DNA from: an uncultured Christensenella sp.
GTDB lineage: Bacteria > Bacillota > Clostridia > Christensenellales > Borkfalkiaceae
Direction of reading: 5' to 3'
Length of the DNA stretch: 64,000 nucleotides
NCBI GenBank assembly: GCA_910585235.1
Contig: CAJUCM010000003.1
Coordinates: 1-64,000 of the forward strand
Position numbers and translations under genes: made by a program. Below, one piece after another: positions 16,195 to 25,687 of this stretch; positions within the stretch are counted from its first letter, which is position 1, and every line of letters starts with the position of its first letter. Under the pieces are notes generated by a model. That model was not told the origin of the DNA. It saw only the letters and a program-made list of their open reading frames with translations, and searched no databases.

Positions 16195-17226
16195 TTAATC
16201 GATATAAATATCTCTGATCGGACCGAGGGCGCGCATGGAACCGTCGGGGATAATTTTATCGAACTTCCGCCTCATCTTCTTCGTGATCCCGAACACGTAG
16301 AAAAAGGGCAGAACGTCGTAAAAGTAATCGGGAAATTCCTCGACAAGCGCTTCCAGCCTATTCTTATCGGCAACCGTTAAAAACCGCTTGAACGAACATA
16401 CCTTTCCGTAGATTTGCAGATCCTCTTTTTTTCTGAAATCCGCCTTTTCCGCAAACCAGCTGACCGTCAGAACGAGAACAAGGATAGCAACGCCGATCGA
16501 AATACGGAACAGCGTCGAAGACGGAACGATGAAGAGCGCCGCAAGCAACGGAACGCCGCCCCACACCGCCATAAACGGTACGCGCACGATCGCGGGCTCC
16601 GGCATAAACTTCATTAAAAACACGCCGATCACGGGAAAGAGCATAATGAGGGCGATCGGGGCTTCCGTGTGAAAGCTGATGAGAATACCGATAAAAAACG
16701 CAAGGACCGCCGCGCCGATTTTCATGGCGAGAGAAATGATCTTTCCCGTTTTTCCGATGACCGAGCGGGAGAGCTTCTTGCAATCGTTTATCGTTTCGTC
16801 GTAAGCCTTATCGACGGATTTCGTTGCGGCGAGCGTATAAAACTCGTCCTCTTTCCCGCGAAACATGGAGCTGAAAAGCGTGAGTTCGCAGTCATAGGTT
16901 TTCCGATTCGTCCTTCCGCTCTCTTCAAAGGGGAGCAACCACTTCTTTTTTGTGATTTTCAGTCCCCTGCCGTCCTCTTCGACGGTGATGAAACCCTGAT
17001 CCGCCCAATACAGCAACAGCGGCGTAAAGAGCGCGTTCGCCTTTACCCGTCTTGCGGAATACACGAGCGCGGCGTCGATCGGGGAATATCCTTTGGGCGC
17101 AAAAAATTCCACGGGTTTGATGATGTTCTTTTTTCTGATATAGGAGACGAGATCGACCCCGATGCAAAAGAGAAGAAAGATACCAGACAGGATCATGGAT
17201 GTAAGAAAAATCCCGAATTCGCTCAT
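16195..17226 (-). CDS. DUF2207-like membrane protein, paralogue 2
   Basis: 343 residues. An N-terminal transmembrane helix (about 5-30) is followed by a winged-helix-like region (FFAPKGYSPIDAALVYSARR ... LLLYWADQGFITVEE), as in the cytosolic part of DUF2207 proteins, then a four-helix membrane block (about 165-265) and a cytosolic tail. The extracellular beta domain that normally starts DUF2207 proteins is missing. Its start overlaps the stop of the paralogue at 17223 by four bases. Function is unknown in the family. Confidence 0.7.
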   Translation of the reverse strand: MSEFGIFLTSMILSGIFLLFCIGVDLVSYIRKKNIIKPVEFFAPKGYSPIDAALVYSARRVKANALFTPLLLYWADQGFITVEEDGRGLKITKKKWLLPFEESGRTNRKTYDCELTLFSSMFRGKEDEFYTLAATKSVDKAYDETINDCKKLSRSVIGKTGKIISLAMKIGAAVLAFFIGILISFHTEAPIALIMLFPVIGVFLMKFMPEPAIVRVPFMAVWGGVPLLAALFIVPSSTLFRISIGVAILVLVLTVSWFAEKADFRKKEDLQIYGKVCSFKRFLTVADKNRLEALVEEFPDYFYDVLPFFYVFGITKKMRRKFDKIIPDGSMRALGPIRDIYID

Positions 17227-18272
17227 AACAGCGCCCCCCTTTCACCGCGGTACCATTCGGGCAATTGCTCGCTGCGGAATTTCGGTTTAAGAACCTGGGC
17301 GCAGCCAATCGTATAGAGGAAAGGAAGGAGCTCGTAATAGCGCTCCGGATCGACCGCTTTTTTATTGCAAAAGAAGAGATAATTCCTGAAATTAAAGAGA
17401 TCGGAATATTCTTTGAGATTCTCCTTTTCCCGATAGTCGGCAAAGAGGATAAAGATAAACGTGCCGAGCGCGTAAAAGATAAGCGCCGCAAGCCCGAAAT
17501 ACCACGGATCGTAAGCGACCTGCTGAAAATAAGTCGTCACGATCGCAATATAGGGAAGCCCGCCCCATAGCGAGAAAAAGGGATAGCGGATCGCGGGCGG
17601 GATCACGATCACATATTTGAGCGCCAGCACCCCGATGACCGAAAAAATCGAAAGAGCGATAAACAATGCCTCGCCCGTATCGTAAGTCGCCCAGGCGACC
17701 GCCATAAAGTACGGGACAAAACAGAGGATCTGCGTTACGATTTTCAGAATAAAGTGTCCCGCTCCGAACACCCCTTCGTTTTCGCCGATCGAAAAACTCT
17801 TATTTACCGATTCGGCGGATTTGCGCGTGATGAGCGGGGCGTTGATGTTAATATCCCTGTACCCGCTCTTAATATCTCTTCCGGAATAGTTTTTCATGTT
17901 GTCGCGCGCGAAAATATAGTTAAAAATTTCCCGTTCCCGAACGTAAGTCCCGCGGTCGTAAAATTCCGCCTCTTTGTGCGGGGGCATCTCTTTGAGCTTC
18001 CTTACGCGCACGGTATTCTTCGCGCGTCCCTCGATCTCGATATAGCCCCTCTGCGCCCACCAAACGAGGAGCGCGCGGGTGAGCGCCTGCGGGCGCGTCT
18101 TGCCTTTCATGACGCGCTGATAGTCGAGCGGGGAAAACCCCTTGGGAAGTTCGTTCACAAACTTCTTTTTTACATGGAATAACGCGCGGCAACCGAACGC
18201 GACGTCAAAGACGAGCACCGTCCCGATACAGCCGAACGCAATCGCCGCGGCGATCACATAAAAAACGTTCAT
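17223..18272 (-). CDS. DUF2207-like membrane protein, paralogue 1
   Basis: 349 residues from ATG 18272; the longer frame to 18569 would overlap galM. Same architecture as the next gene: an N-terminal helix, a PKGFSPLDYQRVMKGKTRPQ winged-helix region with WWAQRGYIEIE, then a four-helix membrane block and FNFRNYLFFCNKK, which aligns with CSFKRFLTVADKN in the neighbour. The two probably arose by tandem duplication and may form a heteromer. Both are downstream of galM with a 17-base gap, so they share its promoter. Confidence 0.7.
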   Translation of the reverse strand: MNVFYVIAAAIAFGCIGTVLVFDVAFGCRALFHVKKKFVNELPKGFSPLDYQRVMKGKTRPQALTRALLVWWAQRGYIEIEGRAKNTVRVRKLKEMPPHKEAEFYDRGTYVREREIFNYIFARDNMKNYSGRDIKSGYRDININAPLITRKSAESVNKSFSIGENEGVFGAGHFILKIVTQILCFVPYFMAVAWATYDTGEALFIALSIFSVIGVLALKYVIVIPPAIRYPFFSLWGGLPYIAIVTTYFQQVAYDPWYFGLAALIFYALGTFIFILFADYREKENLKEYSDLFNFRNYLFFCNKKAVDPERYYELLPFLYTIGCAQVLKPKFRSEQLPEWYRGERGALL

Positions 18273-18289
18273 TGTTTTACCCGATAAGA

Positions 18290-19327
18290 TTATTTTGCAG
18301 TAAAGCGGTAGGCGGCGTGAAAGCGATACTCTTCCCCCGCTCCGAGAATGGAGCTTCCCTTTTCGGCATACTCCGGCACGTTCACGTTGTTGGGGATCGC
18401 CTGCGTTTCCAAGCAGAATCCTCCCCGTTTTACATACGTTCCGCTCTTTCCCTTTTGCGAAAGCCCGTTGCCCGCATAGAACTGCACGGCGGGCATATCG
18501 GTAAAGCACTCCATCACGATCCCCGTTACGGGACTTTTGACTTCCGCATACTTTACATATTCCCCGCACTTGTTTTTGAGAACGTGGCAGTGGTCGTAAC
18601 CGTTCCCCTGTTTCAGATCGGTGTCGTCCGCGTCAATATCTTTTCCGATCTCCTTGGGCGTATTGAAATCGAACGCCGTCCCTTTGACTGCGCGGTATCC
18701 GCCCTCCGGAATCATGGTGGGAGAAGTGGGCGTAATAAAGTCGCAGTCGATCTGCATGAGATGATTCAGAACGTCTCCGTTGCCCTCTCCGTTCAGATTG
18801 AAGTAAGCGTGATTGGTGAGATTCACGCAGGTCTTTTTATCGCTCATCGCGCGATACTCGATTTTCCATTCCCCGTTCCTGAACGAATAGACGACTTCCA
18901 CGTTGAGATTTCCGGGGTAGTTCTCCTCCATATCGGGAGAGAGCAATTGCAATTTCAGCCGATCTCCCTCGATCGAAGCGTTCCAGATTTTTTTATTAAA
19001 GCCGATCTTTCCGCCGTGCAGATGATTGCCCCTGTCGTTGAGATAGAGATTGTATTCCTTGCCGTCGATCACGAGCTTCCCCTTGCCGATCCGGTTGCCG
19101 AATCTGCCGATGAGCGCGCCGAGATAACCTCCGTTGTTTTCGTATTCCGAAACGGTTTGATAGCCGAGGATCACGTCCGTAAGATTGCCGTTTTTGTCGG
19201 GAATTAGAATCTGCTGAACGATCCCCCCTAAATCGAGTACCGTCATGGAGCTTTGTCCATCGTGCAGGGTATATGCGGTGACGGTTTTTCCGTCCGCGGT
19301 TTTTCCGAACTGTTTTGCAGTGATCAT
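18290..19327 (-). CDS. galM: Aldose 1-epimerase
   Basis: 345 residues from ATG 19327 (GGGAGAGCATT upstream). Interconverts alpha and beta anomers of galactose or glucose, the entry step of the Leloir pathway. GNRIGKGKLVIDG, NHLHGGKIGFNK, the catalytic-His strand NLTNHAYFNLNG and the C-terminal FCLETQAIPN with the catalytic Glu are all present. No gal kinase or uridylyltransferase lies nearby. Confidence 0.95.
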   Translation of the reverse strand: MITAKQFGKTADGKTVTAYTLHDGQSSMTVLDLGGIVQQILIPDKNGNLTDVILGYQTVSEYENNGGYLGALIGRFGNRIGKGKLVIDGKEYNLYLNDRGNHLHGGKIGFNKKIWNASIEGDRLKLQLLSPDMEENYPGNLNVEVVYSFRNGEWKIEYRAMSDKKTCVNLTNHAYFNLNGEGNGDVLNHLMQIDCDFITPTSPTMIPEGGYRAVKGTAFDFNTPKEIGKDIDADDTDLKQGNGYDHCHVLKNKCGEYVKYAEVKSPVTGIVMECFTDMPAVQFYAGNGLSQKGKSGTYVKRGGFCLETQAIPNNVNVPEYAEKGSSILGAGEEYRFHAAYRFTAK

Positions 19328-19379
19328 AATGCTCTCCCGTCCCTTTATCCATACAAAGGGAATTATAATATTTATTTTG

Positions 19380-19408
19380 ATTATATCACACGATTTTCCG
19401 TTTGTAAA
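19380..19408 (-). promoter_or_regulatory. Sigma-A promoter of galM
   Basis: TTTACA (19408-19403), 17-base spacer, TATAAT (19385-19380). Confidence 0.7.
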
Positions 19409-19439
19409 TAAAAAATGAGAAGTCGCACAAACTTCCCGT

Positions 19440-20120
19440 ATGCAGAAACGCTTTATTCCGGTCGCGTTATTCTTTGTTGTGCTACTCATGATCCTTGCGC
19501 ACTTTACGGGCAGAGCGCTCGCCGTTCCCGCATCCTTTACCTATGCGGAGGAAAAATGCGTCTATCTCACGTTCGACGACGGTCCCAGCAATTCGGTCAC
19601 GACCCCCATTCTCGACACGCTCAAAAAGGAGGGCGTCAAAGCGACTTTCTTTGTCGTGAGCGACCGCGCCCACGGAAGAGAGGACGTTCTGAAAAGAATC
19701 GCAAACGAGGGACACACGATCGGCGTGCATTCCGCAACGCATAAGTATTCCGAGATCTATGCCTCGGAAAAATCGCTTTTGAAAGACATCGATACCTGCG
19801 CCGCCTTTATTAAAAAGACGGCGGGCGTTACGCCGAGCGTCTACCGTTTTCCGGGCGGAATGTCAAAAAGCGACAGTCGGCGGGAGGTCGTGAAAGCGCA
19901 CGGCTACCGCATTATCGACTGGAACGCCGTCTGCGGAGACGAAGAGATCAGAAACGCGAGCACGGAAACGCTAGTAAAAACTTCGCTCGAAACGGCAAAG
20001 GGCAAGGCAAAAGTCGTGCTTTTACTGCACGACTCCGCCACGCACAAGGCGACCGCCCAAGCCCTTCCCGAAATCATTTCAGAATTCAGAAAACAGGGCT
20101 ATACGTTCCGCGCCTATTGA
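19440..20120 (+). CDS. Polysaccharide deacetylase (NodB domain)
   Basis: 226 residues. An N-terminal signal-anchor (about 5-30) places the enzyme outside the cell. The five NodB motifs are intact: TFDDGPS (catalytic base and metal Asp), HSATH (metal His pair), RFPGG, DWNAVCGD and LLLHDS. It most resembles the PdaA/PdaB group that deacetylates N-acetyl sugars in peptidoglycan, which would fit a spore former. No Shine-Dalgarno sequence is seen before the ATG. The gene overlaps the convergent P-type ATPase gene by seven bases at the 3' end, with no terminator between them. Confidence 0.9.
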   Translation: MQKRFIPVALFFVVLLMILAHFTGRALAVPASFTYAEEKCVYLTFDDGPSNSVTTPILDTLKKEGVKATFFVVSDRAHGREDVLKRIANEGHTIGVHSATHKYSEIYASEKSLLKDIDTCAAFIKKTAGVTPSVYRFPGGMSKSDSRREVVKAHGYRIIDWNAVCGDEEIRNASTETLVKTSLETAKGKAKVVLLLHDSATHKATAQALPEIISEFRKQGYTFRAY

Positions 20121-22834
20121 CCTACTTTCAAAGAATGCTTTTTTGCGCGACCACGTCTTTTTACGGGGCGCGCTTTTTGTTTGCGCGCCTTTGAAATTGC
20201 GCAGACCGCCATATCCACAACCGCGCCGATCGGCACAATACTCAGCGACAACCCCATGACGGCGAGCCACTGCACGGCGTTGAGCGAAGTAAGCCCGAAG
20301 ATCAGCCTGAGCGGCGGGCATACGACGAGAAGAACGTTGACGAGAATCCCCGCCGCCACCGTGAGAAGAAGGGTCCTGTTCGAGAAGAACTTTTTGAAAC
20401 GGTTCCCACCCCCGTCCCGCCTGACGTTGAACGCATGGAAGAGTTCGAGAAGCGACAGCGTTACGAACGCCGCCGTGCTCGCAACGCCGTTCCCCCATTC
20501 GCGGAGCGCGAACACGAAGAGCCCGACGACGATCGCCGTCTGCACAAGCCCGTAGAACGCCATTTCGAGAAGGGACTTTTTGGAGAATATTTCCTTTTCC
20601 GAAACGGGCGGTCGGAGCATGGCGTTTTCCGTGCGCTCCACGCCGAGGGCGAGAACGGGCAGAGAATCGGTGATCAGATTCACGAACAGAAGCTGCGTTG
20701 AAGTGAGAAATTCGTACTTCCACAAAAAGAGCGAGACGATCAGAACCGCCAGCACTTCCGCAAGGTTCGTCGCAAGGAAGAACGAAATCGTCTTTTTGAT
20801 ATTGTAGAATACGTTCCGCCCCTCCTCGATCGCGTGCGTCATGGTCTTGAAGTCGTCGTCGGTGATAACCATGTCCGCGGCGTTCTTGGTGACGTCCGTC
20901 CCCGATCCCATGGCGACGCCGATGTCTGCCGTCTTGATCGAGGGCGCGTCGTTCACCCCGTCGCCCGTCATGGCGACGACTTCCCCGTGCGACTGCAACG
21001 CGCGGACGATCTCCGTCTTGTGCTTGGGCGATACGCGGGCATATACCGAATAGCCCTTGACGCGGCGGAAAAACTCCTCTTCCGTCATGGCGTCGATCCC
21101 GTCGCCCGTGATGACCTCTTTGGGATCGGAGGCGATCGAGAGGCGCTTTGCGATCGCAAACGCGCTCTCCGCGCTGTCGCCCGTGATCATGACCGTGCGC
21201 ACACCCGCGCGCCTGCACGCCAGCACGGCTTCCTTTGCGCCCGCTTTGGGCGGATCGAGCATGGCGGCGAATCCCAAAAAGGTCAGATTCTCCTCGCGCA
21301 CCTCGTGCAGGAACGCGCCCTCGGCAAACGCCAGAACGCGCATGGCTTTTGACGACGCCTCTCTGATTTTATTTTCGATCGCGGCGCGCGTTTTCCCGTC
21401 GAGCGGAACGATCCCCTCTTCCGTGAAAACTTTGTCGCACTTTTTGAGAAGAACGTCCGCGCCGCCCTTGACGTACAGGCGCGTTTTTCCGCCGTGTTCG
21501 GCGGCGACGCTCATCATCTTGCGTTCGGAGGAAAAGGCGATCCCGCCGACCGCTCTCGCCTCGTATAAATATCCGCATTGATCCGCGTATTCCGAGAGCG
21601 CGATCTCGGTATGATCCCCCACGTAGCCGTCCGCACTCCTTTTCAGGGAATGACATACGCGGATACATTCCAAAAGACGGTTCTGCGCAGCGGTTCCCTC
21701 GTACTTTTCTTCCCCGTCCGAAGAAAAGCGGGTCGCGATCTCCTGCACCGTCATTTTGTTTTCGGTCAGCGTTCCCGTCTTATCCGAACACACCACCGTA
21801 CAGCCGCCGAGCGTTTCCACCGCGGAGAGCTTCCGCATGACGGCGCGCGACTTTGCCATACGCTGTACGCCCATGGCGAGGATAATGGTGACGACCGCGC
21901 CCATGCCCTCCGGGATCGCGGCGACCGCCACCGCGACCGCGTTCATCACGTTCTGCAAAAAGCTCACTCTGTGCGAGAGGATCCCGCCCAGAAAGAGAAT
22001 GAGCGCGACCGTAAGAACGCTGATCGAGATGATCTTTCCGAGCTTTACGATCGTCTTATCCAAGGGGGTGGGCGCGAGCTTGCTCTTTTCGAGAAGATTC
22101 GCGATCTTGCCCATCTCCGTATCCATGCCCGTGGCGGTCACGACGCACCGCGCCGATCCTTTGACGCAGAACGTGGAGAAATGCGCCGTGTTCTTCCGCT
22201 CCGCGAGCGCGGACTTCGTCACGACGCAGTCGCACTTTTTCACGGGCTTGCTCTCCCCCGTGAGCGCGGACTCGTCCGTGCGGAAATCGTCGCTTACGAG
22301 CACGCGGCAGTCGGCGGGGATCCTGTCCCCCTCTTCAACCTCGACGATGTCCCCGACGACGATCTCTTCGGCGTTGAGAACGACGACTTTTCCGTCCCGC
22401 ACCGCCTTTGCCTCGGTCACGGACATCTGTTTGAGTTTTTCGATCGCCGAGTCCGCACGGTTCTGCTGTAAAAACCCGACGAACGCGTTGAGGAGAATGA
22501 TAAAGAGCAGAATGCCCGTGTCGGCAAGCTCGCTCTTATCCCCCGTTACAAACGCCAGAACGCCCGAAAGAAACGCCGCCAAAACCAGTATGATCGTCAT
22601 AAGGTCTTTGAACTGCGCAAAGAAAATGCCGAGCTTACTCTTCTTTTTGCCCTCTTTCAGCGCGTTCCTTCCGTTTTGTTCGAGGCGCCTTTTCGCCTCT
22701 TCGGAAGAAAGCCCCGCTTCGGACGTCAGAAAGGATTTCAGCACCTCTTCCTTTTTCAGAAGATACTGTCCGTTGTCCTTTTCGGCAGGTTCGGTCGGGG
22801 TAGCTTTTTTACGTTTCGATCCCTTTGTTCTCAT
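20114..22834 (-). CDS. P2-type (calcium-like) cation-transporting ATPase
   Basis: 906 residues. Domains in order: cation-ATPase N-terminal domain, TM1-2, actuator with LTGESKP, TM3-4 with the ion-site motif IPEGMGAVVT, phosphorylation site CSDKTGTLT near residue 350, nucleotide domain with KGGAD, hinge MTGDGVNDAP, then six C-terminal helices including NLITDSLPVLALG. The PEGM and NLITD motifs are those of SERCA/PMCA-like Ca2+ pumps. ATG 22834 is preferred to the in-frame start at 22912 because the N-terminal domain starts just after it; no clear ribosome site is visible. Exports Ca2+ across the cytoplasmic membrane with ATP. Confidence 0.92.
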   Translation of the reverse strand: MRTKGSKRKKATPTEPAEKDNGQYLLKKEEVLKSFLTSEAGLSSEEAKRRLEQNGRNALKEGKKKSKLGIFFAQFKDLMTIILVLAAFLSGVLAFVTGDKSELADTGILLFIILLNAFVGFLQQNRADSAIEKLKQMSVTEAKAVRDGKVVVLNAEEIVVGDIVEVEEGDRIPADCRVLVSDDFRTDESALTGESKPVKKCDCVVTKSALAERKNTAHFSTFCVKGSARCVVTATGMDTEMGKIANLLEKSKLAPTPLDKTIVKLGKIISISVLTVALILFLGGILSHRVSFLQNVMNAVAVAVAAIPEGMGAVVTIILAMGVQRMAKSRAVMRKLSAVETLGGCTVVCSDKTGTLTENKMTVQEIATRFSSDGEEKYEGTAAQNRLLECIRVCHSLKRSADGYVGDHTEIALSEYADQCGYLYEARAVGGIAFSSERKMMSVAAEHGGKTRLYVKGGADVLLKKCDKVFTEEGIVPLDGKTRAAIENKIREASSKAMRVLAFAEGAFLHEVREENLTFLGFAAMLDPPKAGAKEAVLACRRAGVRTVMITGDSAESAFAIAKRLSIASDPKEVITGDGIDAMTEEEFFRRVKGYSVYARVSPKHKTEIVRALQSHGEVVAMTGDGVNDAPSIKTADIGVAMGSGTDVTKNAADMVITDDDFKTMTHAIEEGRNVFYNIKKTISFFLATNLAEVLAVLIVSLFLWKYEFLTSTQLLFVNLITDSLPVLALGVERTENAMLRPPVSEKEIFSKKSLLEMAFYGLVQTAIVVGLFVFALREWGNGVASTAAFVTLSLLELFHAFNVRRDGGGNRFKKFFSNRTLLLTVAAGILVNVLLVVCPPLRLIFGLTSLNAVQWLAVMGLSLSIVPIGAVVDMAVCAISKARKQKARPVKRRGRAKKHSLKVGQ

Positions 22835-22875
22835 ACGGTTACAATATGATTTTCGGGACAAGATTATGACAGATA

Positions 22876-22909
22876 CAAAAACGCCCGTATGCCGATTGCA
22901 TACGGGCGT
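22876..22909 (-). terminator. Intrinsic terminator after the TIR-fusion gene
   Basis: Stem ACGCCCGTATGC (22881-22892) with GCATACGGGCGT (22898-22909) and a T run on the minus strand. It separates the TIR gene from the ATPase gene. Confidence 0.85.
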
Positions 22910-22923
22910 CATTGAAAGCGATT

Positions 22924-25521
22924 TTATTTTTCGATTGTTTGTACGCTCGCGCCGGCTTCGCGGAGCTGGTTTGCAAAACTTATAGCTCTCTCTTCGTCAA
23001 ACCCTTGCGCGATCACGCCGCTTTTTTCCGCCAGCTTTTTCGCTGCGTCGAGACTGTTATGCAAATACTGACGGATAATTCTAATCACTGCAATTTTATT
23101 GTTTCCGCAATTCAACAGTTCAACGCCGAACGACGTGCCGCTTGCGGTCTTCTTTTTGTTCTTCGCTTTTTTCGCGGGAGCGGGATCCGCCGTATATGCC
23201 GCTTCACGGTAAGCGGCGAAATCGATTTCAAGAAGATGATTGTCGTTGCCCGCGATAAAGTTTTCGTAATTGTCGAGCTTTTTCTGTTCCAAAAGCTGTT
23301 CGCGGTCGATCGCGTTCAGCGCTTTTTCGAGTTCGCTCTTCAAGGCTTTTTTCTGCGAATGAAGATCGTCTCTCTTACTTGTCGTTCTCGTTAGCATGGA
23401 ATATGCCGCATTGTATTGATGGGACATACGACTGTTTTTATCGTTGGAAGCTCTGTATGCGATCGCCACAATGATTGCCAGCAAAATACTGAGCGCGACT
23501 CCGCCGAGAACCCCGTAAATTGCGGCTTGAATCACAACCAACGGGATTACAGGCTCCTGACTGGGCCAAGCCCAAGTGATAAATTCTAATTCCAAAACTT
23601 CCGGCATATCGGTAAACATCCCGAAAGTAAGTCCGATCCAAGCCGCAAAAATCGCAATGATAAATAAAATACCCGAAACAATAACTCCCTTCATCGGAAA
23701 ATATTTCTTCGGTTTTTCCCTGAACGTTTTCAGAATGGGATTGACTGCAAAGACGTGAGAAATTTCGGCGTTCGCCGCGTCGATCTCGCGGTCCTTTGCG
23801 GCGTCCAACGCTTGATACCGCTCTTTGCGGTTTCTGATTTTTGCCTCGCAATCGGCGATCTTATCCCTGCAAGCCTGCGCCTTTGGTTCAAACTTTTCGC
23901 AAATTTTTTGGCGCAATTCCGTAAGATGTTCGCGGAACTCGCCCTGCGCGTACTGATAGGCGTTCTGGAACGCGGGGCGGCGGACGGTCATTGCAACCGT
24001 ATCGCAGTCGCACTTTTCCAAAAACTCCTCTTCCGAAGCGCACGCTTCGTCTCCGAGCAAAACGTTCCACCATGCCTTTGCGTTTTCGGGTTCGGAAGCG
24101 ATCAAAAGACGGCTGACGGAATCCGAACGCTTAAAGTCTTTCTTCTGTAAAAATTTTTCCGCACGGGGCAGTAGCGTCTCTTCGGATTTCAGATCCTTTT
24201 CAAACTGCTCGATCTGTTCGACCGTCTTGCCCGTCGCATAGCGCTTTGCAGTGATATAATTGCGGTTGCGCCTGACCTGTTCAAAATCGTCCGCCGACTC
24301 GACGGTATTTTCCGCCCGCTTATCATCGACCGCGTTACGATCGACAAGGAACAGTCCCCACCAAGCGTCCGCGTTCTGCGGATCGGCGTCGAGAACGCGC
24401 CCGTAATAATCTTTTGCGTTGTCGAAGCTCTTGACTTCGAGCTCCTGTTTTGCGCGCATCAAAAGGCTCTTGACGGTCGCCGAAGCGCCGCCGCCCGCCG
24501 ATTCCGCGCCGCCCTGCTGCAATCCTTTCAGGCGCTCTTCGAGTTCGCGCTGAGCTTGCTTCTGCGCTTCGATCTGTTTGAGGATCTCTTCCTCTTCCTT
24601 GCTTCTCTTCTTTCTTCCGAGTTTCTTTTCCACCGCGTCCGCGACGTGGATCTCATACCCGCCCGCGGCGTACCTGCGCAGATCGATCCCCTGCGTGCGG
24701 GCGAACGGAGGAAGATTTCTCACTTCCGCGCCGTCGAACACGGCGCAGGCGACGCCGCTGAGGCGTTCCGTCTCCATACGTTCTTCAAAACGCGACCACT
24801 CGTTCTTGACCCAGGGCGCGTTGATAAATTCCTCTTTGGTGCCGACGAGAATAAAGAACTTACAGCTGAACAGCGCGCGGAAGATGATCGGCTCGAACGC
24901 GGAAAAGAGCTTTCCTTCGAGAGTCACGTCCGAGAAAAACGTCTTGATCCCGCGCTTGGTAAGTTCGTCGTAGATAATGCGGGCGATCTGCGCGTCGCGC
25001 GTGATCCTGCCCATTTCGTCGGTGGACTTGAACGAAATAAATACGTCGTAATCCTCTTCCGCGTCGGAAAGTTTTAATATCTCTCTCTGCAAGCGGTCGA
25101 TCTCCGTCGCCTCTTTGATATATTCCGCTCTCTGAACCTCGCTCGCGCACTCGATCGCTTTGAGATAGTCCTCGTTCTCCAAAATGCTCTCGCGCACCGC
25201 GCGGTGACAGGTGGGCGTATAGCGGTTGGTTCTGGGGTCTTTTACGAAATCGATTCCGTAAAGACTGATCACAAGTCCCCAGTGCGCCTCCGCATCGTCG
25301 GGATTCTGCTCGATGATCAGTCTGTATTCCATGATCGCGTCGGAAAAGCGGTTCGCCCGCCGCAAAGCGTTCGCGCGGTCAAGCTCGGATATGACCTTTT
25401 CCGTTTTTTCCTCTTTCCAATATTCGATATGATTGCAATACTCGCACGACAGCGTGATCCCGTCCGCGCCGAATTTGAGTTCCGCGCCGCAACAGGGGCA
25501 TTTCATTGTCACTCTTCCCAT
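22924..25521 (-). CDS. Zinc-ribbon/TPR/TIR/membrane/L7-L12-like fusion protein
   Basis: 865 residues. Residues 8-29 form a zinc ribbon (CPCC and CEYC). Residues 45-90 are TPR-like. Residues 157-290 form a TIR domain beginning YDVFISFKSTDE; APWVKNEWSRFEERM carries Glu241 where active TIR NADases have the catalytic Glu. A charged coiled coil spans about 305-335, TPR-like repeats 350-490, and coiled coil 540-590. Two transmembrane helices lie at about 612-634 and 658-688. A coiled coil at 715-755 leads to residues 797-863, which resemble the C-terminal domain of ribosomal protein L7/L12 (FGVELLNCGNNKIAVIRIIR; AKKLAEKSGVIAQGF; LREAGASVQ). Monocistronic, with GGGAGAG before the ATG. Likely a membrane-anchored immune-type or signalling protein; no associated gene is evident. 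Confidence 0.85.
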   Translation of the reverse strand: MGRVTMKCPCCGAELKFGADGITLSCEYCNHIEYWKEEKTEKVISELDRANALRRANRFSDAIMEYRLIIEQNPDDAEAHWGLVISLYGIDFVKDPRTNRYTPTCHRAVRESILENEDYLKAIECASEVQRAEYIKEATEIDRLQREILKLSDAEEDYDVFISFKSTDEMGRITRDAQIARIIYDELTKRGIKTFFSDVTLEGKLFSAFEPIIFRALFSCKFFILVGTKEEFINAPWVKNEWSRFEERMETERLSGVACAVFDGAEVRNLPPFARTQGIDLRRYAAGGYEIHVADAVEKKLGRKKRSKEEEEILKQIEAQKQAQRELEERLKGLQQGGAESAGGGASATVKSLLMRAKQELEVKSFDNAKDYYGRVLDADPQNADAWWGLFLVDRNAVDDKRAENTVESADDFEQVRRNRNYITAKRYATGKTVEQIEQFEKDLKSEETLLPRAEKFLQKKDFKRSDSVSRLLIASEPENAKAWWNVLLGDEACASEEEFLEKCDCDTVAMTVRRPAFQNAYQYAQGEFREHLTELRQKICEKFEPKAQACRDKIADCEAKIRNRKERYQALDAAKDREIDAANAEISHVFAVNPILKTFREKPKKYFPMKGVIVSGILFIIAIFAAWIGLTFGMFTDMPEVLELEFITWAWPSQEPVIPLVVIQAAIYGVLGGVALSILLAIIVAIAYRASNDKNSRMSHQYNAAYSMLTRTTSKRDDLHSQKKALKSELEKALNAIDREQLLEQKKLDNYENFIAGNDNHLLEIDFAAYREAAYTADPAPAKKAKNKKKTASGTSFGVELLNCGNNKIAVIRIIRQYLHNSLDAAKKLAEKSGVIAQGFDEERAISFANQLREAGASVQTIEK

Positions 25522-25577
25522 AGTTCTCTCCCGTTTTTCTTATGCCGTTTTTTCAGCCGTTATCACAGTTACGTTTT

Positions 25578-25607
25578 ATTATAACACAATTCTATCACAA
25601 TCCGCAA
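25578..25607 (-). promoter_or_regulatory. Sigma-A promoter of the TIR-fusion gene
   Basis: TTGCGG (25607-25602), 18-base spacer, TATAAT (25583-25578). Confidence 0.6.
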
Positions 25608-25687
25608 GTAGTCTCCATGAAATAATTCTGTAATTAACAAAAAAATCCGCCCTCTTGCGATAAGTTAGGGAGCGTATTCTAAAAGAA

